Shown here piece after piece: positions 1 to 10,524 of a DNA stretch of 64,000 bases. The notes under the pieces were generated by a model. That model made no database searches. It had not been told where the DNA came from and saw only the letters and a list, made by a program, of their open reading frames with translations. Origin of the DNA: Eupeodes corollae. Lineage: Eukaryota; Arthropoda; Insecta; Diptera; Syrphidae. Positions within the stretch are counted from its first letter, which is position 1. Each line of letters opens with the position of its first letter. A program made the position numbers and the translations under genes. Location: positions 119,642,589 through 119,706,588 of the forward strand of contig NC_079148.1 of NCBI RefSeq assembly GCF_945859685.1, given 5' to 3'.

Positions 1-35
1 TTTTTTTAAAAAGTTCTGAATCTCTTAAAAAATCA

Positions 36-467
36 ACGTTTACATGTTGTCGTCAAGAAAGGATCTACAATACCGACATCTTAGTCAAAACGTTACCATC
101 GACAGACGTAACTATGAGGTAGTCAAGGACTTCTTCTACCTAGGCTCCGCTGTAAACGCAGAAAACAACACCAACGCTGAGATCAAACGCAGAATAACTC
201 TTGCTAAGCGCTGTTTCTTTGTGCTAAGAAAGCAATTGAATGGTAAAGTCTTCTCTCGAGGGGCCAAAGTATCGCTATATAAGACCCTCATCATCCCCGT
301 TCTGCTATACGGTGCAGCATGGACTGTGACAAAAGCGGATGAAAGCGTAAGAAAGCACCTTGGGTCGGTTCGAGAGAAAAGTTTTTCGTGTGATCTACGG
401 TCCTGTATGCATCGAAGGAAGTTTGTTGGGTGAGGTCCTAGTTCACACATTACTGTAGCGCCACCTT
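36..467 (+). mobile_element. RTE-like LINE, 3' fragment with internal deletion
   Basis: A degenerate fragment of the C-terminal part of a non-LTR retrotransposon polyprotein. The frame from about 44 to 430 contains the family's signatures FFYLGSAVNAEN, EIKRRITLAKRCFF and LYKTLIIPVLLYGA, also found at 18335-18748 and 22900-23155. Compared with those copies, about 230 nt are missing near 418, where the frame jumps from CMHRR straight to KFVG. The end carries the family 3' terminus (CTGTAGCGCCACCTTA) but not the usual TAAG repeats. It is a dead fragment. Assignment to the RTE clade rests on the ~2.9-kb length, the endonuclease-plus-RT layout of the fuller copy and the simple-repeat tail; the exact family name is not known. 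Confidence 0.8.
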
Positions 468-775
468 ATTATAAGTTTTTTTTTTCTCACGAACTCCTAC
501 CGTTTTGACGTGTTCGAATGCATCTTTTTAAATAGAAGAGGATTGGTATTTTAATAGTAGGAAAATTAATAATAACTTATTTATAATTAATTAGCGATTC
601 AAATTTTAGAATTTCTACTGAATTCCCAAAAATATATAAAATTGATAGCCATACTAAATTGTACTAAACACTTACAAATAGCTTGTTTATAGTTAAATTT
701 TTTTCGAATCAATTTTTTTTTTCAAAAGAACTCAGTTGGTGTTGTTTCATTGAAGAAATGAAGCAAAATTCATTT
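468..775. other. AT-rich spacer without recognisable gene
   Basis: Unique-looking AT-rich DNA with T and A homopolymer runs between two LINE fragments. I see no reading frame, RNA gene or repeat that I can support. Confidence 0.5.
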
Positions 776-1682
776 GAAGTTTTAAACGAACTCACTCAGG
801 GAGATTTTACTACCCTTATTATGCAGAGGCACAGTGTGAGCGCTATGAAGAAGTGAAAGGGTTTAAAAGGAGATGTCGGTGCGCCTTGGTTATGAATTCC
901 TGAATATTGCGAATATTGAATATCGAAAGGCAGAGTATGGTAAGTTTTTCCACATTCGGCTAAAGAACGAATCTCTCTGTTTGACAGTACGGCCGAAGTT
1001 GGCCTTGATGGTATACTGATGAGCATTCCTAGTAGCGCGAGTATTATGGTTGAACTGTTTAAGGGGATGCAGCTTGCTATTTCACTAGAGCATAAACCGT
1101 TAAAATAACGTTAAAAAAGGGTGAGACAAGAAACCTTACGATGATGTTTAAGCGAAGTAAATGAACTTATGATGATATTTTCACCTATATCAACTTAAAT
1201 GCTCTACGTTCAATACTATCCAAAGGCTTAAGTAAGTTGCAGAATCACCAGCCCAGAGATGGGAGTTATACTCAAGCCGTGGACGTTTATAATTCTTGTA
1301 GATAACAGCTAGATCAGAAGGTGTGAAAAATTTCTAAGGAAACCCAAACACCTTGTGCATTTTTGGCTACATCGCGTATGTGATCGTTCCACAAGAGATG
1401 GTTGGTATATTACAAACCGAGAATATCGAGATGTTCAGTCACCTCCATGGATAATGGCAAGGGGTGTATATCTCGCTTTAACGATACAAGACAGCATTGG
1501 GTTTTCTAAGCATTAAAATAAACGCGGTATTTTAATCCCCATTGTACAATGCTGTTTAGGTCGGAATTTAATAAGCTTATCATATTTTGTCGTTGCAGTT
1601 CCACATCCGAAGAAGAGGGAAGTGAGACTGAAAACGAATATGAAAAGCTAAGAATATTACCGTCAGCGAAACAATGTGTTGA

Positions 1683-1877
1683 TTAAGAAGTTGCAGACAG
1701 TAGATCATTAATAAAAATGAGAAAGAGTGTTGGAGATAGAACAGAACCCTGGGGCACACCAGCATTTATTTTATGGACTTCAGACTTGAATGCATTCAAT
1801 ACTAATTGCATCGAACGATCCGACAGGTAATTACTAATCCAATGATGCAGGGATTCATGAAAACCGAAAGCACGCAT
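1683..1877 (-). pseudogene. RT palm fragment (motif B) of the Jockey-type LINE
   Basis: The longest open piece of the minus-strand LINE. It encodes 64 residues ending in AGVPQGSVLSPTLFLIFINDL followed by LSATS, the reverse transcriptase motif B region. It opens with MRAFGFHESLHHWI, typical of the residues between motifs A and B. The frame is only a surviving stretch of a dead ORF2 and not an independent gene. Confidence 0.75.
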
Positions 1878-2074
1878 TTTTGATAAAAGGGCCTGATGCC
1901 AAACCCTATATCAAATGCTTTTGAAATATCTAGTGCAATAATATTTCTTTCTCCAAAGCGATGTAAAGATTTGTTTCACTGTTCGGTGAGATGAACCATG
2001 ACATCACCAGTGGACCTATTGCTTCGAATGCACCAGTCATTAAAAAGCTTTAGATCTTCAAGATATTTCTTGAG

Positions 2075-2299
2075 CTAATAATTAATCAGTGTTTTCATGA
2101 CCTTGGAAAGAAGGGACGTAAGTGCAATCGGTCGATAAATTAGAGGGTAAAGAAGATTCGCTTTTTTTGGAAATGGGCTGGACAAATGCAGTTTTCCATC
2201 CTCTCGGATCGAGACCTGAGCAGTAGGACAGATGATTGTCAAGCACTGAGATCTTTTCTGAAGAAATGGAAAAATCTTGATATTTATACTACTACCCAT
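2075..2299 (-). pseudogene. RT fingers fragment of the Jockey-type LINE
   Basis: A 74-residue minus-strand open stretch. It contains PKKANLLYPLIYRPIALTSL and LSKVMKTLIN, the conserved RT fingers segment before motif A. It continues into the 1683-1877 fragment after a frameshift, with DISKAFD between the two. Confidence 0.7.
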
Positions 2300-2330
2300 T
2301 TTTCAAAGATCTGCCGCCATTGTTGCAGAT

Positions 2331-2862
2331 AACTTCATTCTCTTCGGTATCCCTGGACACATCAATATCGCCGTTTCTATAATTTCTTTTTCTGAATTTC
2401 GTCATAAATGTTTTACATTTTTCCCAAAAAACATAAGTGTTAAGCTTTATACTGGATTCAATTCCTATTTTTTATTAAAAACATCGTACTTGCTTCGTAA
2501 ATGCTATTTTCCCAAAGTTTAACCTGCCTCGAAACATTGGACCTGAAATAAAGGAGGTTATTCAAAGCTTATCCTGAATGAACGTTATATGTATTGGATT
2601 AAAATTCAAAAATTAAAAACAAAAAAACTTATCAATAACATTTTCGATCCTTATCGAGAATAGAATATGTCTATATTGCCATATTACCGCTGCATCTAGT
2701 TATGTATTTACCGTCTTTTGAGAAGAAAACCAAACAACCTATATTTATGTTTGCATTTCCTTAAGTAAACAATATTTGCCCATCAAAACGAGTAGCTACG
2801 AATATTCTTACGATCCACAGGATAGACATCGCACAAATAATATAAGATAGTGTACCTTCTGG
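2331..2862. other. AT-rich spacer
   Basis: AT-rich sequence between the LINE and the left terminal repeat of the mariner-type element. An open frame at 2277-2522 shows no recognisable motif and is probably chance. Confidence 0.4.
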
Positions 2863-2864
2863 TA

Positions 2865-2881
2865 AAGGGTGTTTTTTTAAG
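2865..2881 (+). repeat. Left terminal inverted repeat of the mariner-type element
   Basis: AAGGGTGTTTTTTTAAG, preceded by TA. It matches the inverted right end at 5835-5852 with one substitution and one extra T. Confidence 0.6.
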
Positions 2882-3257
2882 TACATATATAACCTTGAAA
2901 TGGAATTGAAAAAGAATATGATTTTTACTTGCGACATCTAGGAACTACGTAGAAAGTTTTACTTTCGTAAACAAATTGGGACTCGAGATTTTAATTAAAC
3001 ATAACATAACAAAACGATGGTAGAGAAGTCGAAAAAAGTGGGTCCTCCGATTCCATCAGTCTGTCTGTCTAAAACATTGGGTCTATTGACTTCAAATTTG
3101 GAAATGAATGTTTTAGCCGATTCGCGTTAGGCTTTTTTAAGGCTATAAATAACAGTAGTCTACATACAAAATTTTTTGGTCAAAAATAGTAAATTCCAAT
3201 CTTCCCAAAAAAACCATCCAGTTATTTTTGAATTTGCTTTACATTTTTAAGTTTTCA

Positions 3258-4124
3258 TAGTAAGTTATTGCAATCGAATTGAAAATATTGATATTTCTCA
3301 ACGTTTCAAGGTCGCTAGTGTCGAAATATAAGATTTTTAGAGGGATGTCTCTGCTTGCCTGTGTACGTTAGCACTTCCGTACGTTCGGGAATTTTTTTCG
3401 TCGTCCATAGCTCAAGAACCAGTGGAGATATCGACTCCAAATAAAATTCGTTACACAGATAATAATGCCGAAAGATTCAGAAAGAACCCTTCAAAAAATT
3501 GAGCGTGTTTCTTTACAAAGAAATAAAAAAAAAGTAACGAAATATTAAAAAAGTATATTTTTGAAAAAAAAAATACAATTATTGTTTTTTTTTTATAAAT
3601 AAAAAAAACTAAAAACAAATATTTTCAACCACGAATGTTTTACAAACAAAAAATAATTTTATCTATAACAAAGAATAAAGTTTTTGACATCTGGTACAAT
3701 TTTGATAAAAAATCAAATCGACAGTTTTTTTTTATAAAAAATAACGACCTAAAAAACCAATACTATAATTTGGTAAATATTTACTTTCGACTCAAATATC
3801 TTTTCAAAAATTAAAAATATTTTCTTCAAACTAATTTTATCTCGCAGAAAATATTGTTTTCGACATTCAGTAATTTTTTTTTATAAGAATCCAAAGTCAA
3901 TTTTTTCATAAAAAAATAAAATCTACAAAAATTAGTACGCAAATTTGGTAAACAATTATTTTCGGATCTGGATATCTCGTGAATAATAGAAGATATTGAC
4001 TGCAAATTAATTTCATTAATACAATTTGTATTTGTTTATATAAGAAATACAAGTTTTTAAGAAATATTACTAAAATTGGTAAAAATTGGTTTTCGAATAA
4101 AAATACCGTTAAAAAAAATAGATT
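3258..4124 (-). repeat. Array-type repeat, copy A (minus orientation, head lost)
   Basis: Starts with the family tail in reverse (AGTTATTGCAATCGAATTG, then TCTCAACGTTTCAAGGTC), followed by the CGTCGTCCATAGCTCAAGAA block at about 3401. Degenerate ~175-bp units then follow, marked by repeated TTTTCGACTCAAATAT-like and TTTGGTAAA-like words. The head is replaced by LINE sequence at 4125. Diverged relative to copies I and J. Confidence 0.7.
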
Positions 4125-4975
4125 TGTTACTGAACTGAACTTGGATTAAAACAAGGTTGCGCGCTAAGCCCCACCCTATTTTCACTGTACATAGATGATC
4201 TGCTGAACATATTACCTGGTGGTATTTATTTGAATGAATGGAACTTGAAAGTTTTAATGTATGCTATGGAACTTGTCAGTAAACCTAGGCAAATTTAAGG
4301 TCATGATCTTCAAAAAAGGAGGGGAAATGCGGGCAAGGAATGAGTGTTGGCATTATGGTGGAAAAAGTATGTAAGTGGTAAAAGAATACAAATACTTAGC
4401 TTGGCGAAACATCTTGCAAAAAAACTCATGAACTCTAATGTAGCTATAAACATGACGTGGAAAAATTGCTTTAGTTACGATTCAGTACCAAACGCAGTCA
4501 AACACAGAATTTTCGAAGCAACCTCAAAGTCAATTTTATTCTACGGGGTACTAGAAACAAAAAGAGTGATACTGTTGAAAGACTTTTATCATATTACCTC
4601 AAAAGAACTTTCACACTACCTCTTCACTTGGAGACTGGGCTATCACCGTTGTACATACAAACTATGAAGCTGCATGCAGACTATATATGTAGATCAATTG
4701 GTAAGTCGAATGCCTAAAAGAATCACAAAAATTGCAATTTGAAAAAGGAAAACTGTGGTTTAATGTTTGGAAGGAGTTGGCGATTCAGTGTGGGAAGTCT
4801 TTTGAACTAAGTTTTGCAAACGTAGAAGAATGTAGAACGATTTTCTATGATATTATTGCGGCTATTGATAAAGATATGATGCAAAGATGTATAGAAAATG
4901 CGAGACAATCAGTGCATCGAGAAATTTATTCAGCACTTAACTATTTACTCGGAGAAAACTCCTATTTTATTAACC
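4125..4975 (+). mobile_element. Non-LTR retrotransposon fragment (RT motif B to C-terminal region)
   Basis: Begins with a motif B to C stretch (LKQGCALSPTLFSLYIDDLL, about 4139-4205) and continues through frameshifts. The frame 4344-4667 has VAINMTWKNCFSY, KHRIFEATSKSILFYG and LETGLSPLY-like pieces. The frame 4732-4975 has LWFNVWKELAIQCG, YDIIAAIDKDMMQRCIENAR and REIYSALNYLLGEN. These are typical of the C-terminal half of an insect LINE ORF2. It interrupts array-type repeat copy A, so it is younger than that copy. Clade within the non-LTR elements is not certain. Confidence 0.7.
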
Positions 4976-5439
4976 GGTACTTATTTTTGCTTATTTTAGA
5001 TTTTCATAAAAAATATTTAAATTTTTTTTCAAAATTCGATATCTTGAAAACTCGTCATTATTTTTTTATGAAATTCAAATATAAAACGTATATTTTTAAG
5101 TTCTAAATTAGTCCATACCAAAAATATTTTTAAATCAAATTAAAAAAAAAATATATATATAGACAAAAAAATGCTCTAACGATTTTCAAATAAAAATTTT
5201 AAAAAATTAAGTTTTTTTGAGAATTCAAATAGCATTTGAATTTTTAAAGACAATTTTTTTTGGCAGGAATATTTTTACATCTTAAATTACAGGTGTTATT
5301 TTTCAACCGATACTTGAGATACAGGAGCATGTTCCTGCGATCCTATTGTGCATTTTATTATCAAATTAACATGAAATCTACATCATTTGAAAGACAATCT
5401 TCTGGCACCTATTACCATAGAAAATAGTCAAGCGGGTTT

Positions 5440-5700
5440 ATTATCTCACGATCTTTGAGGTTTGTAACGTGAAACTATACCATAACTAAAAGTTTTCTTA
5501 TGGCTATTTAGCGATCGCCATCGTTTTCCAGGAAGTATGGACCAATTATTTAACCAACCCATAAAGCACACAAACAGGCACTTTTGGATACAATTATAAA
5601 TATTATCTAAACTCAAAATACTCTCAAAATACAGCCATTTGCATTTCACCAAAAGAGAGATTCATCGCTAAACAAAATTCGCTTCTGAAAATTGGGAACA
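5440..5700 (-). pseudogene. Tc1/mariner-type DDE transposase remnant
   Basis: Minus-strand translation gives KRILFSDESLFW, the region of the first catalytic aspartate in IS630-Tc1-mariner transposases. About 60 codons later comes CALWVG, a stop, then IIGPYFLEND, matching the conserved WCALWAGGIIGPYF-like segment of insect mariner-type enzymes. Several stop codons (after FW, after WVG, after GDR) and missing N- and C-terminal parts show it is dead. It lies just inside the right terminal repeat. Confidence 0.7.
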
Positions 5701-5834
5701 ACGTCAATCATGTTTTAGGCCTATGTACTGAATCTATGCCTTGAAACTGTAGCTTTAATCATTGAACTGCCAAACTAAAATAAAAATAAATCACTTGACA
5801 GCTGTCAAAATTACCAAAGGTTAAATTATTATTT

Positions 5835-5852
5835 CTTAAAAAAAACACCCTA
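5835..5852 (-). repeat. Right terminal inverted repeat of the mariner-type element
   Basis: On the minus strand this reads TAGGGTGTTTTTTTTAAG and is followed on the plus strand by TA. It pairs with 2865-2881. Confidence 0.6.
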
Positions 5853-5854
5853 TA

Positions 5855-8325
5855 TTTAGTACATCGTTCTTTGAAGCTTCTACCGCTATGCTATGCAATG
5901 CAAAAGTGGACACAAACTTTTACAAACACATCTTGAAAAGAAAAACTCGTTGTAAACATTGAAGGAAAAGAAGTCCTTCAACTAACTTACTTTTTTTCAC
6001 TCCAACTTTCAACCCAACTCGACTCAACTCAATTCTCAACTATCGGCGAAACATCGCATCCTTTAGTTTTGTTCATTCTTTTTTTGCAGTTTTTTTTTAG
6101 TTTTTGTTTTCTTTTTTTATGAAAAGAAGAAAATCCAATAAATTGGCAGACCTTCGATTGCTATTATAACTTTGTTCAAGTTCGTCCTTTATAGTTCATT
6201 CCTCTCATAAAAACCAAATCAAACCAAACAATTTTCTCGATTATTCTCTTACACAGGTATTATGTGTTGTCGGAAAATTTTATATTTTACATTCAAATAT
6301 TGAAATATTGAAATATCCATGTTCCACCACAGGAAGGACCTACCCTCTCCAGACTCACAGACAAAAGTTTGATTTTTATTTTGGTTGTTTTTTTTTTTGT
6401 AATTTTTGATTCGGTCCCATGATGTTGGTTATGGTTAGGTTGAATGGTGCTCTGTTTCAACAGAATCGAAGGATACAGCTGCATCCGCTAAAATAGCAAA
6501 AAGATACTGCGACGACGACTATGATGATGATGATGACGATGGCAATGGTGAATATTCTGATGCCCGCAGTTGTGCAAATGCAAAGTAACTGAACCGACTG
6601 AAAATTTCGTTTTAATTGAAATTGCAAGGATTCCCTGATTCGAATTCCATTGAACGTGAGTGCAGCAGACTATCGACCAACCATCAAGGCTCTTCGAATT
6701 GGGAGCAAACCGACGACGACGATGACTAGGAAGACGAGACGACGAAACAACAAGCAACGATGATGTCTGATGGGAGTTTTTAGTTGGCATTGGATTTCTC
6801 ATCGTTCTAGACAACGACGACGACGATGACTACGATTCTGACGACCTCTCTCTTCTCGTCTAATAGAATCAATGAGAGTTTTGAATTTGATTCTGATTTG
6901 ATTTCATTTAGAAAAAGACAAGGAAATATGAGCTGGAGCATCCATCAGACCTTCTGAGTCCTGACCCCTAGAGTTTTATCATCAGCTGATATGCAGCCAG
7001 ACAGACAAATACGTTGTTGTCGTCGTCGTCCTACAGACAAGATTAATCGGGCTAAAGCCGCTTTCGCATATGAATTCACAAAAAGGATGTATCTTCCTTC
7101 CTTATATATGTAATTGGCCTCGAATGGGTGGAATAATATTACAACCAGGGATCGCATTTCAACATTTATTTTATTCCATCATAGACTGCTGGTTGGTATC
7201 GGTATCGGTATGAGGATAAGTATGAGTACAAGTTTGAGTATGAGTACATAAATATAATCTGACGAAATCTGACTAATTGTTTTCTGGATCAAAGGGAATC
7301 AAATTTGATATGGTTTTTGGTCTTCTATTCGAGTCCTTGATTTGCATTATTGATTTTTCGGGTGAGTAACATTGTATGAAAGGGTTGTTTGTTTGAATGA
7401 GTTTTCATTAAGCATAAAAGGGGTGTTGTATGTGTTGCATCACTTGAACGATAAATTACTTAATTAAATTCGAATTCGAAAGCAAAACAAAAATACAGCC
7501 AAGGTATGATCGGAGTTTATGTACAAAAATAGTCATACTTGCTGTGAGTTGGTTGGAAAACAGTCTAGAGGAGATATGTAGGCTTATACATTTAACTTTT
7601 TTCCTCAGATTTTCTTTGATACCTACATTGTATCTAAATTAATTTTAAAAGCTTCTTCTGGTTCTTGAAAAATATTTTCCGGTTTAGTAGGAATTCATCT
7701 AAAATGAGTCTTGTATTTGTCTAAGTTTATAAAAGAAATAAACAATAATAATGTCAATAAAATGACATGATCTTTAATTGGATACCTTTAGGTTTTCTGC
7801 AGATAATTGAGTCAGAACACAGTTTTGATACATTTTTAATGATATTTGGTGTATTTTTTGTATGTATGTTTGTAAGAAAAAATAATCAATTTAATTCTTC
7901 AAAATAAATTAACCGAAGTTCGAAGATATCCCTTTTCGGGATATAAAATCTGTGTCTTGAATCTTTTAATATTTAATGAATTGAAATGAATATTTTTAAG
8001 GGAAACCAATTGATGTATATAATTTATATATATAAACAATGGAGAAAATATCATCAATATGATAGTACATACCAAAACCATTAGTTTTCATCAACATCCT
8101 CTTTTCGAAGGAGTTCGAAACAATAGACACTATCACTGTCGAAAAGAGTTCCAAACTGTATTGTTTTAGGGGATTGGAATTATCATGTGTACATTTTTAT
8201 TCGGAATTTGAGTACAATTTTTGTAGATTTTCTGTTGGATTTAAAAAAAAAATACTGAATATCAAAAGCAATATTTTCTGTGACAAAGCTAAGTTTGAAT
8301 CTCAAATTTTTGAAAAGATACGTCT
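5855..8325. other. Intergenic AT-rich region with trinucleotide microsatellites
   Basis: Contains GAT/GAC/CGA-rich tracts at about 6505-6545, 6705-6735 and 6812-6832, and a short run at 7010-7030. The rest is AT-rich unique-looking DNA. Minus-strand open frames over the microsatellites (for example 6488-6814, with a His/Ser/Arg-rich product) are low-complexity artefacts. I see no gene. Confidence 0.5.
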
Positions 8326-8329
8326 TAGA

Positions 8330-9650
8330 CATAGTTAAATGTTGCATAAGTATGAAGTCCAATGCCACTGGTGCTGATGATTTGAATCCTATTTTCATTA
8401 AAGGTATTCTTCCTTTGATTTTACCCTATTTACACATGTAATAAATTCAATCCTTACCACTGGCATTTTTTCACATCAATAAAAAAAGCAAAAATAATTC
8501 TTATATCCAAAAACTCTCTTTGCAATGAATTAAGACCAATTTCAATGCTTCTTTTTCTGTCTTAGGTCTGTAAAAGGATAATGCAAAAACAATAAAGCAA
8601 CTTGATCAGCCGCAACAACCTTTTAGTCGATGTTCAATCAGGTTTTCGTTCACACCATAGCTGAACTCAATAGTGTTAATGTAACTTTTTGAGTCCTATT
8701 AGACTTTTCAAAAGCATCCGACATGGTGAATCACTCGATACTTCTGCATAAACTGCGTCACAGATTTAACATATCTTCAAAACCTATTAAACTGCTTTCT
8801 TCCTTTTTGAATGATAGAAAGCAAGCCGTTTTCTTATATGAAAGTCTCTCCGATTTTCTCCCGATTCAACAAAAAGTTCCCAAAGGATCAATTTTACCCC
8901 TCCTTCTATTTTCATTATATATGAATGAAATCGGTTTCATTATAAATCAAGTATCAAAACATTTTTATGACGCTGTCCTTTGGGTTTAATTGACGACTGT
9001 GCTTTCACCCTGAACCAAGAACTAGAAAAGATATCCTACTGGGCGTCGCGTCGTGCGATGGGTTGGTTCTCATCGCAAGCAAATGCAAATGCCTGGTTAT
9101 ATCAAGAAAAGAATTCGACTTAACATACTTTCCTTCCATATTTTTAAACCAGAACCTATTAGAATTCGTAAATTCCAATAAAAATCTAGTTGTAGTCTTT
9201 AATAGAACATTGACCTGGAATGACCGCATTAACCAATTAGTAGGTAAAACTTATGGAACGCTTAGAACGCTGTGGACTGCCCAAAACATCACTCAATTTA
9301 AAAACAGACTAATGCTAGCAAGGACTTTAGTTATACCTGTTCTCACTCATGGATTCCAAATTTTTTACAACTGCGATTCCATCAGCAAAATTAAATTAAA
9401 CATCGCATTCAATAGTATCATTCGATACATCTTTGAGTTAAGAAGGTTCGACCATGTTTCACGTTTGCAACAGATTCTACTTAATATTCCTTTTAATGAT
9501 TTCATGAAGCTTTGAACATTGATACTGTTTTTTTAAATCTTGAAAACACGTCAACTAGCTTATCTGTTTGAAAAAATCAAAATGATCGACATTGGTAATT
9601 TTGTCAAGCTTTTCGTGTTTGACCTCAGAAAGGAAATTTTTCATCGCTGC
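8330..9650 (+). mobile_element. Jockey-superfamily LINE, degenerate RT and C-terminal domain
   Basis: Plus-strand ORF2 remnant. It starts at KSNATGADDLNPIFIKGI (about 8350), the RT N-terminal motif. It continues through LDFSKASDMVNHSILLHKLR (8700-8760; motif A with S for F in the usual SKAFD) and LPIQQKVPKGSILPLLLFSLYMNEI (8860-8935; motif B). After a frameshift comes KCKCLVISRKEFDL, LVVVFNRTLTWNDRINQLVGK and LARTLVIPVLTHG (9063-9515). The YADD position reads as FYDAV near 8967, so the catalytic box is damaged. Stops and frameshifts make it a pseudogene. Confidence 0.8.
9063..9515 (+). pseudogene. C-terminal LINE ORF2 fragment (150 residues)
   Basis: The longest surviving open stretch of the LINE at 8330-9650. 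It covers the thumb and connection region after the RT catalytic core. The segments TLTWNDRINQLVGKTYGTLRTLW and LNIAFNSIIRYIFELRRFDHVS are characteristic of insect Jockey-superfamily ORF2 C-termini. It has no start of its own and is not a separate gene. Confidence 0.75.
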
Positions 9651-9661
9651 ATGTCGCCTGT

Positions 9662-9715
9662 GTAGTACCCGTGACATAATGGTTAGTGCGTTGGACGTTA
9701 GAGCAAAAGTGTAGT
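9662..9715 (+). mobile_element. SINE 5' head fragment (tRNA-like A box)
   Basis: The sequence TAGTACCCGTGACATAATGGTTAGTGCGTTGGAC matches the 5' end of the SINE at 42698 (TAGTATCCATGGCATAATGG...TTAGTGCGATGGAC). It keeps the pol III A-box-like segment but is cut off before the B box. It lies in the gap between two LINE fragments. Confidence 0.65.
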
Positions 9716-9734
9716 GAAGTACGACGGTATCTAG

Positions 9735-10510
9735 TTAGATCAGTATTTATATTTCGACAGACATATAAATGCTGCTCTGACCAGGGCCAGAGGAGCCTTC
9801 GCTCTGACGAAACGGCTGTTTTTTAGCAGTCGACTTGACGCCAGAGTAAAGGTAATTTACTACATGGCCCTCATACGGACGATGATCGTTTATGGTTGTC
9901 CTGTGTGGTTCAACGTTGCCCCTTCCCAGAGAGAAGTTTCGGGTGTTCGAGCGGCAGTGTTTACGACGCTGTACCGGCTTATATCGAACAGCCGAATCTT
10001 CTTATGTGCATTACTATTCCAACGAGGTCCTATACAACGGGGCTCGAATCAACAGAATTGACAATTCGTGATAAAACTCGTTCGAGGTCACATTGCAAGA
10101 GCTATGTCTTCGACCAACAATTTAATTTTCGGGGCGTTCTATCCGAACGACGAGTATTTTGAGAGTGCAAGCTTGAGCGGCTTCATTCCCCCAGAGGCAT
10201 TCCTCATTTTAGTTAGATGCTGTGTGATACAGGATAGATTGGCAGTTCCGTTAATCTACCACGTCAGACGACGAACCGTGGATAGGCGACTCCTGTACAA
10301 TCGGGACGTTATGGCACAAGGCGGAGCAGAGCTCCTTCGGTTCAGTAGGGCTATGTCCGAACGGGACCGAACTGATAGGGTGAAGCAGGAGAACCAGTTT
10401 TGGTGGCTTCAATCGGCACATGATAGTGGATAGTTGGGATGGCCGGCTTACATACTTGTTTAATAGTATTAGCGTTTAGTTTTAAGTAGAATAGTCATGG
10501 TGGCACGAAA
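9735..10510 (+). mobile_element. Jockey-type LINE 3' end with poly(A)
   Basis: Plus-strand C-terminal ORF2 fragment with one or two frameshifts. It reads RHINAALTRAR, GAFALTKRLFFSSRLDARVK and YYMALIRTMIVYGCPVWFNVAPSQ, then shifts frame to ERQCLRRCTGLYRTAES and INRIDNFVIKLVRGHIARAM. It ends with SGFIPPEAFL and RTVDRRLLYNRDVMAQGGAELL, then ENQFWWLQSAHDSG and a stop at 10431-10433. A ~70-nt 3' untranslated region ends in an A-rich tract at about 10507-10530. Unlike the RTE-like copies in this window, it uses poly(A) rather than TAAG repeats. The last 121 codons (10068-10433) are intact, so it is relatively young. Confidence 0.8.
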
Positions 10511-10524
10511 AAAAAAATACAAAC

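Larger units (their letters stand above)
780..2330 (-). mobile_element. Jockey-superfamily LINE, degenerate RT and C-terminal region
   Basis: Read on the minus strand, this is the second half of a non-LTR retrotransposon ORF2 broken by stops and frameshifts. From 5' to 3': a finger motif YRPIALTSLLSKVM (about 2110-2170), the palm motif A region LDISKAFD (about 1915-1945), KMRAFGFHESLHHWISNYLS, and motif B AGVPQGSVLSPTLFLIFINDL (1690-1760). There follows a thumb and C-terminal region with WNDHI, LGFLR and IYKNY-like pieces between 1200 and 1450, and a final RDSFFSR-like segment near 950. I do not see the YADD box in a clean frame. It is truncated at its 5' end, as expected of incomplete reverse transcription. 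The clade (Jockey/CR1 side) is inferred from motif wording. Confidence 0.75.
2865..5852 (-). mobile_element. Tc1/mariner (IS630-type) transposon wreck with terminal inverted repeats and nested insertions
   Basis: Two matching ends face each other: AAGGGTGTTTTTTTAAG from 2865, and TAGGGTGTTTTTTTTAAG read from 5852 on the minus strand. Both are flanked by TA (2863-2864 and 5853-5854), the expected target duplication of this superfamily. Minus-strand sequence at 5440-5700 encodes broken transposase pieces. The interior has been invaded by a copy of the array-type repeat (3258-4124) and a LINE fragment (4125-4975), which explains the 3-kb length against roughly 1.3-2 kb for an intact element. The element is dead. 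That both ends belong to one insertion is inferred from their inverted match, the TA flanks and the transposase orientation. Confidence 0.65.

Noticed and set aside
6488..6814. 108-codon minus-strand frame with His/Arg/Ser runs
   Set aside because: It lies over GAT/GAC microsatellites; there is no domain or splice context.
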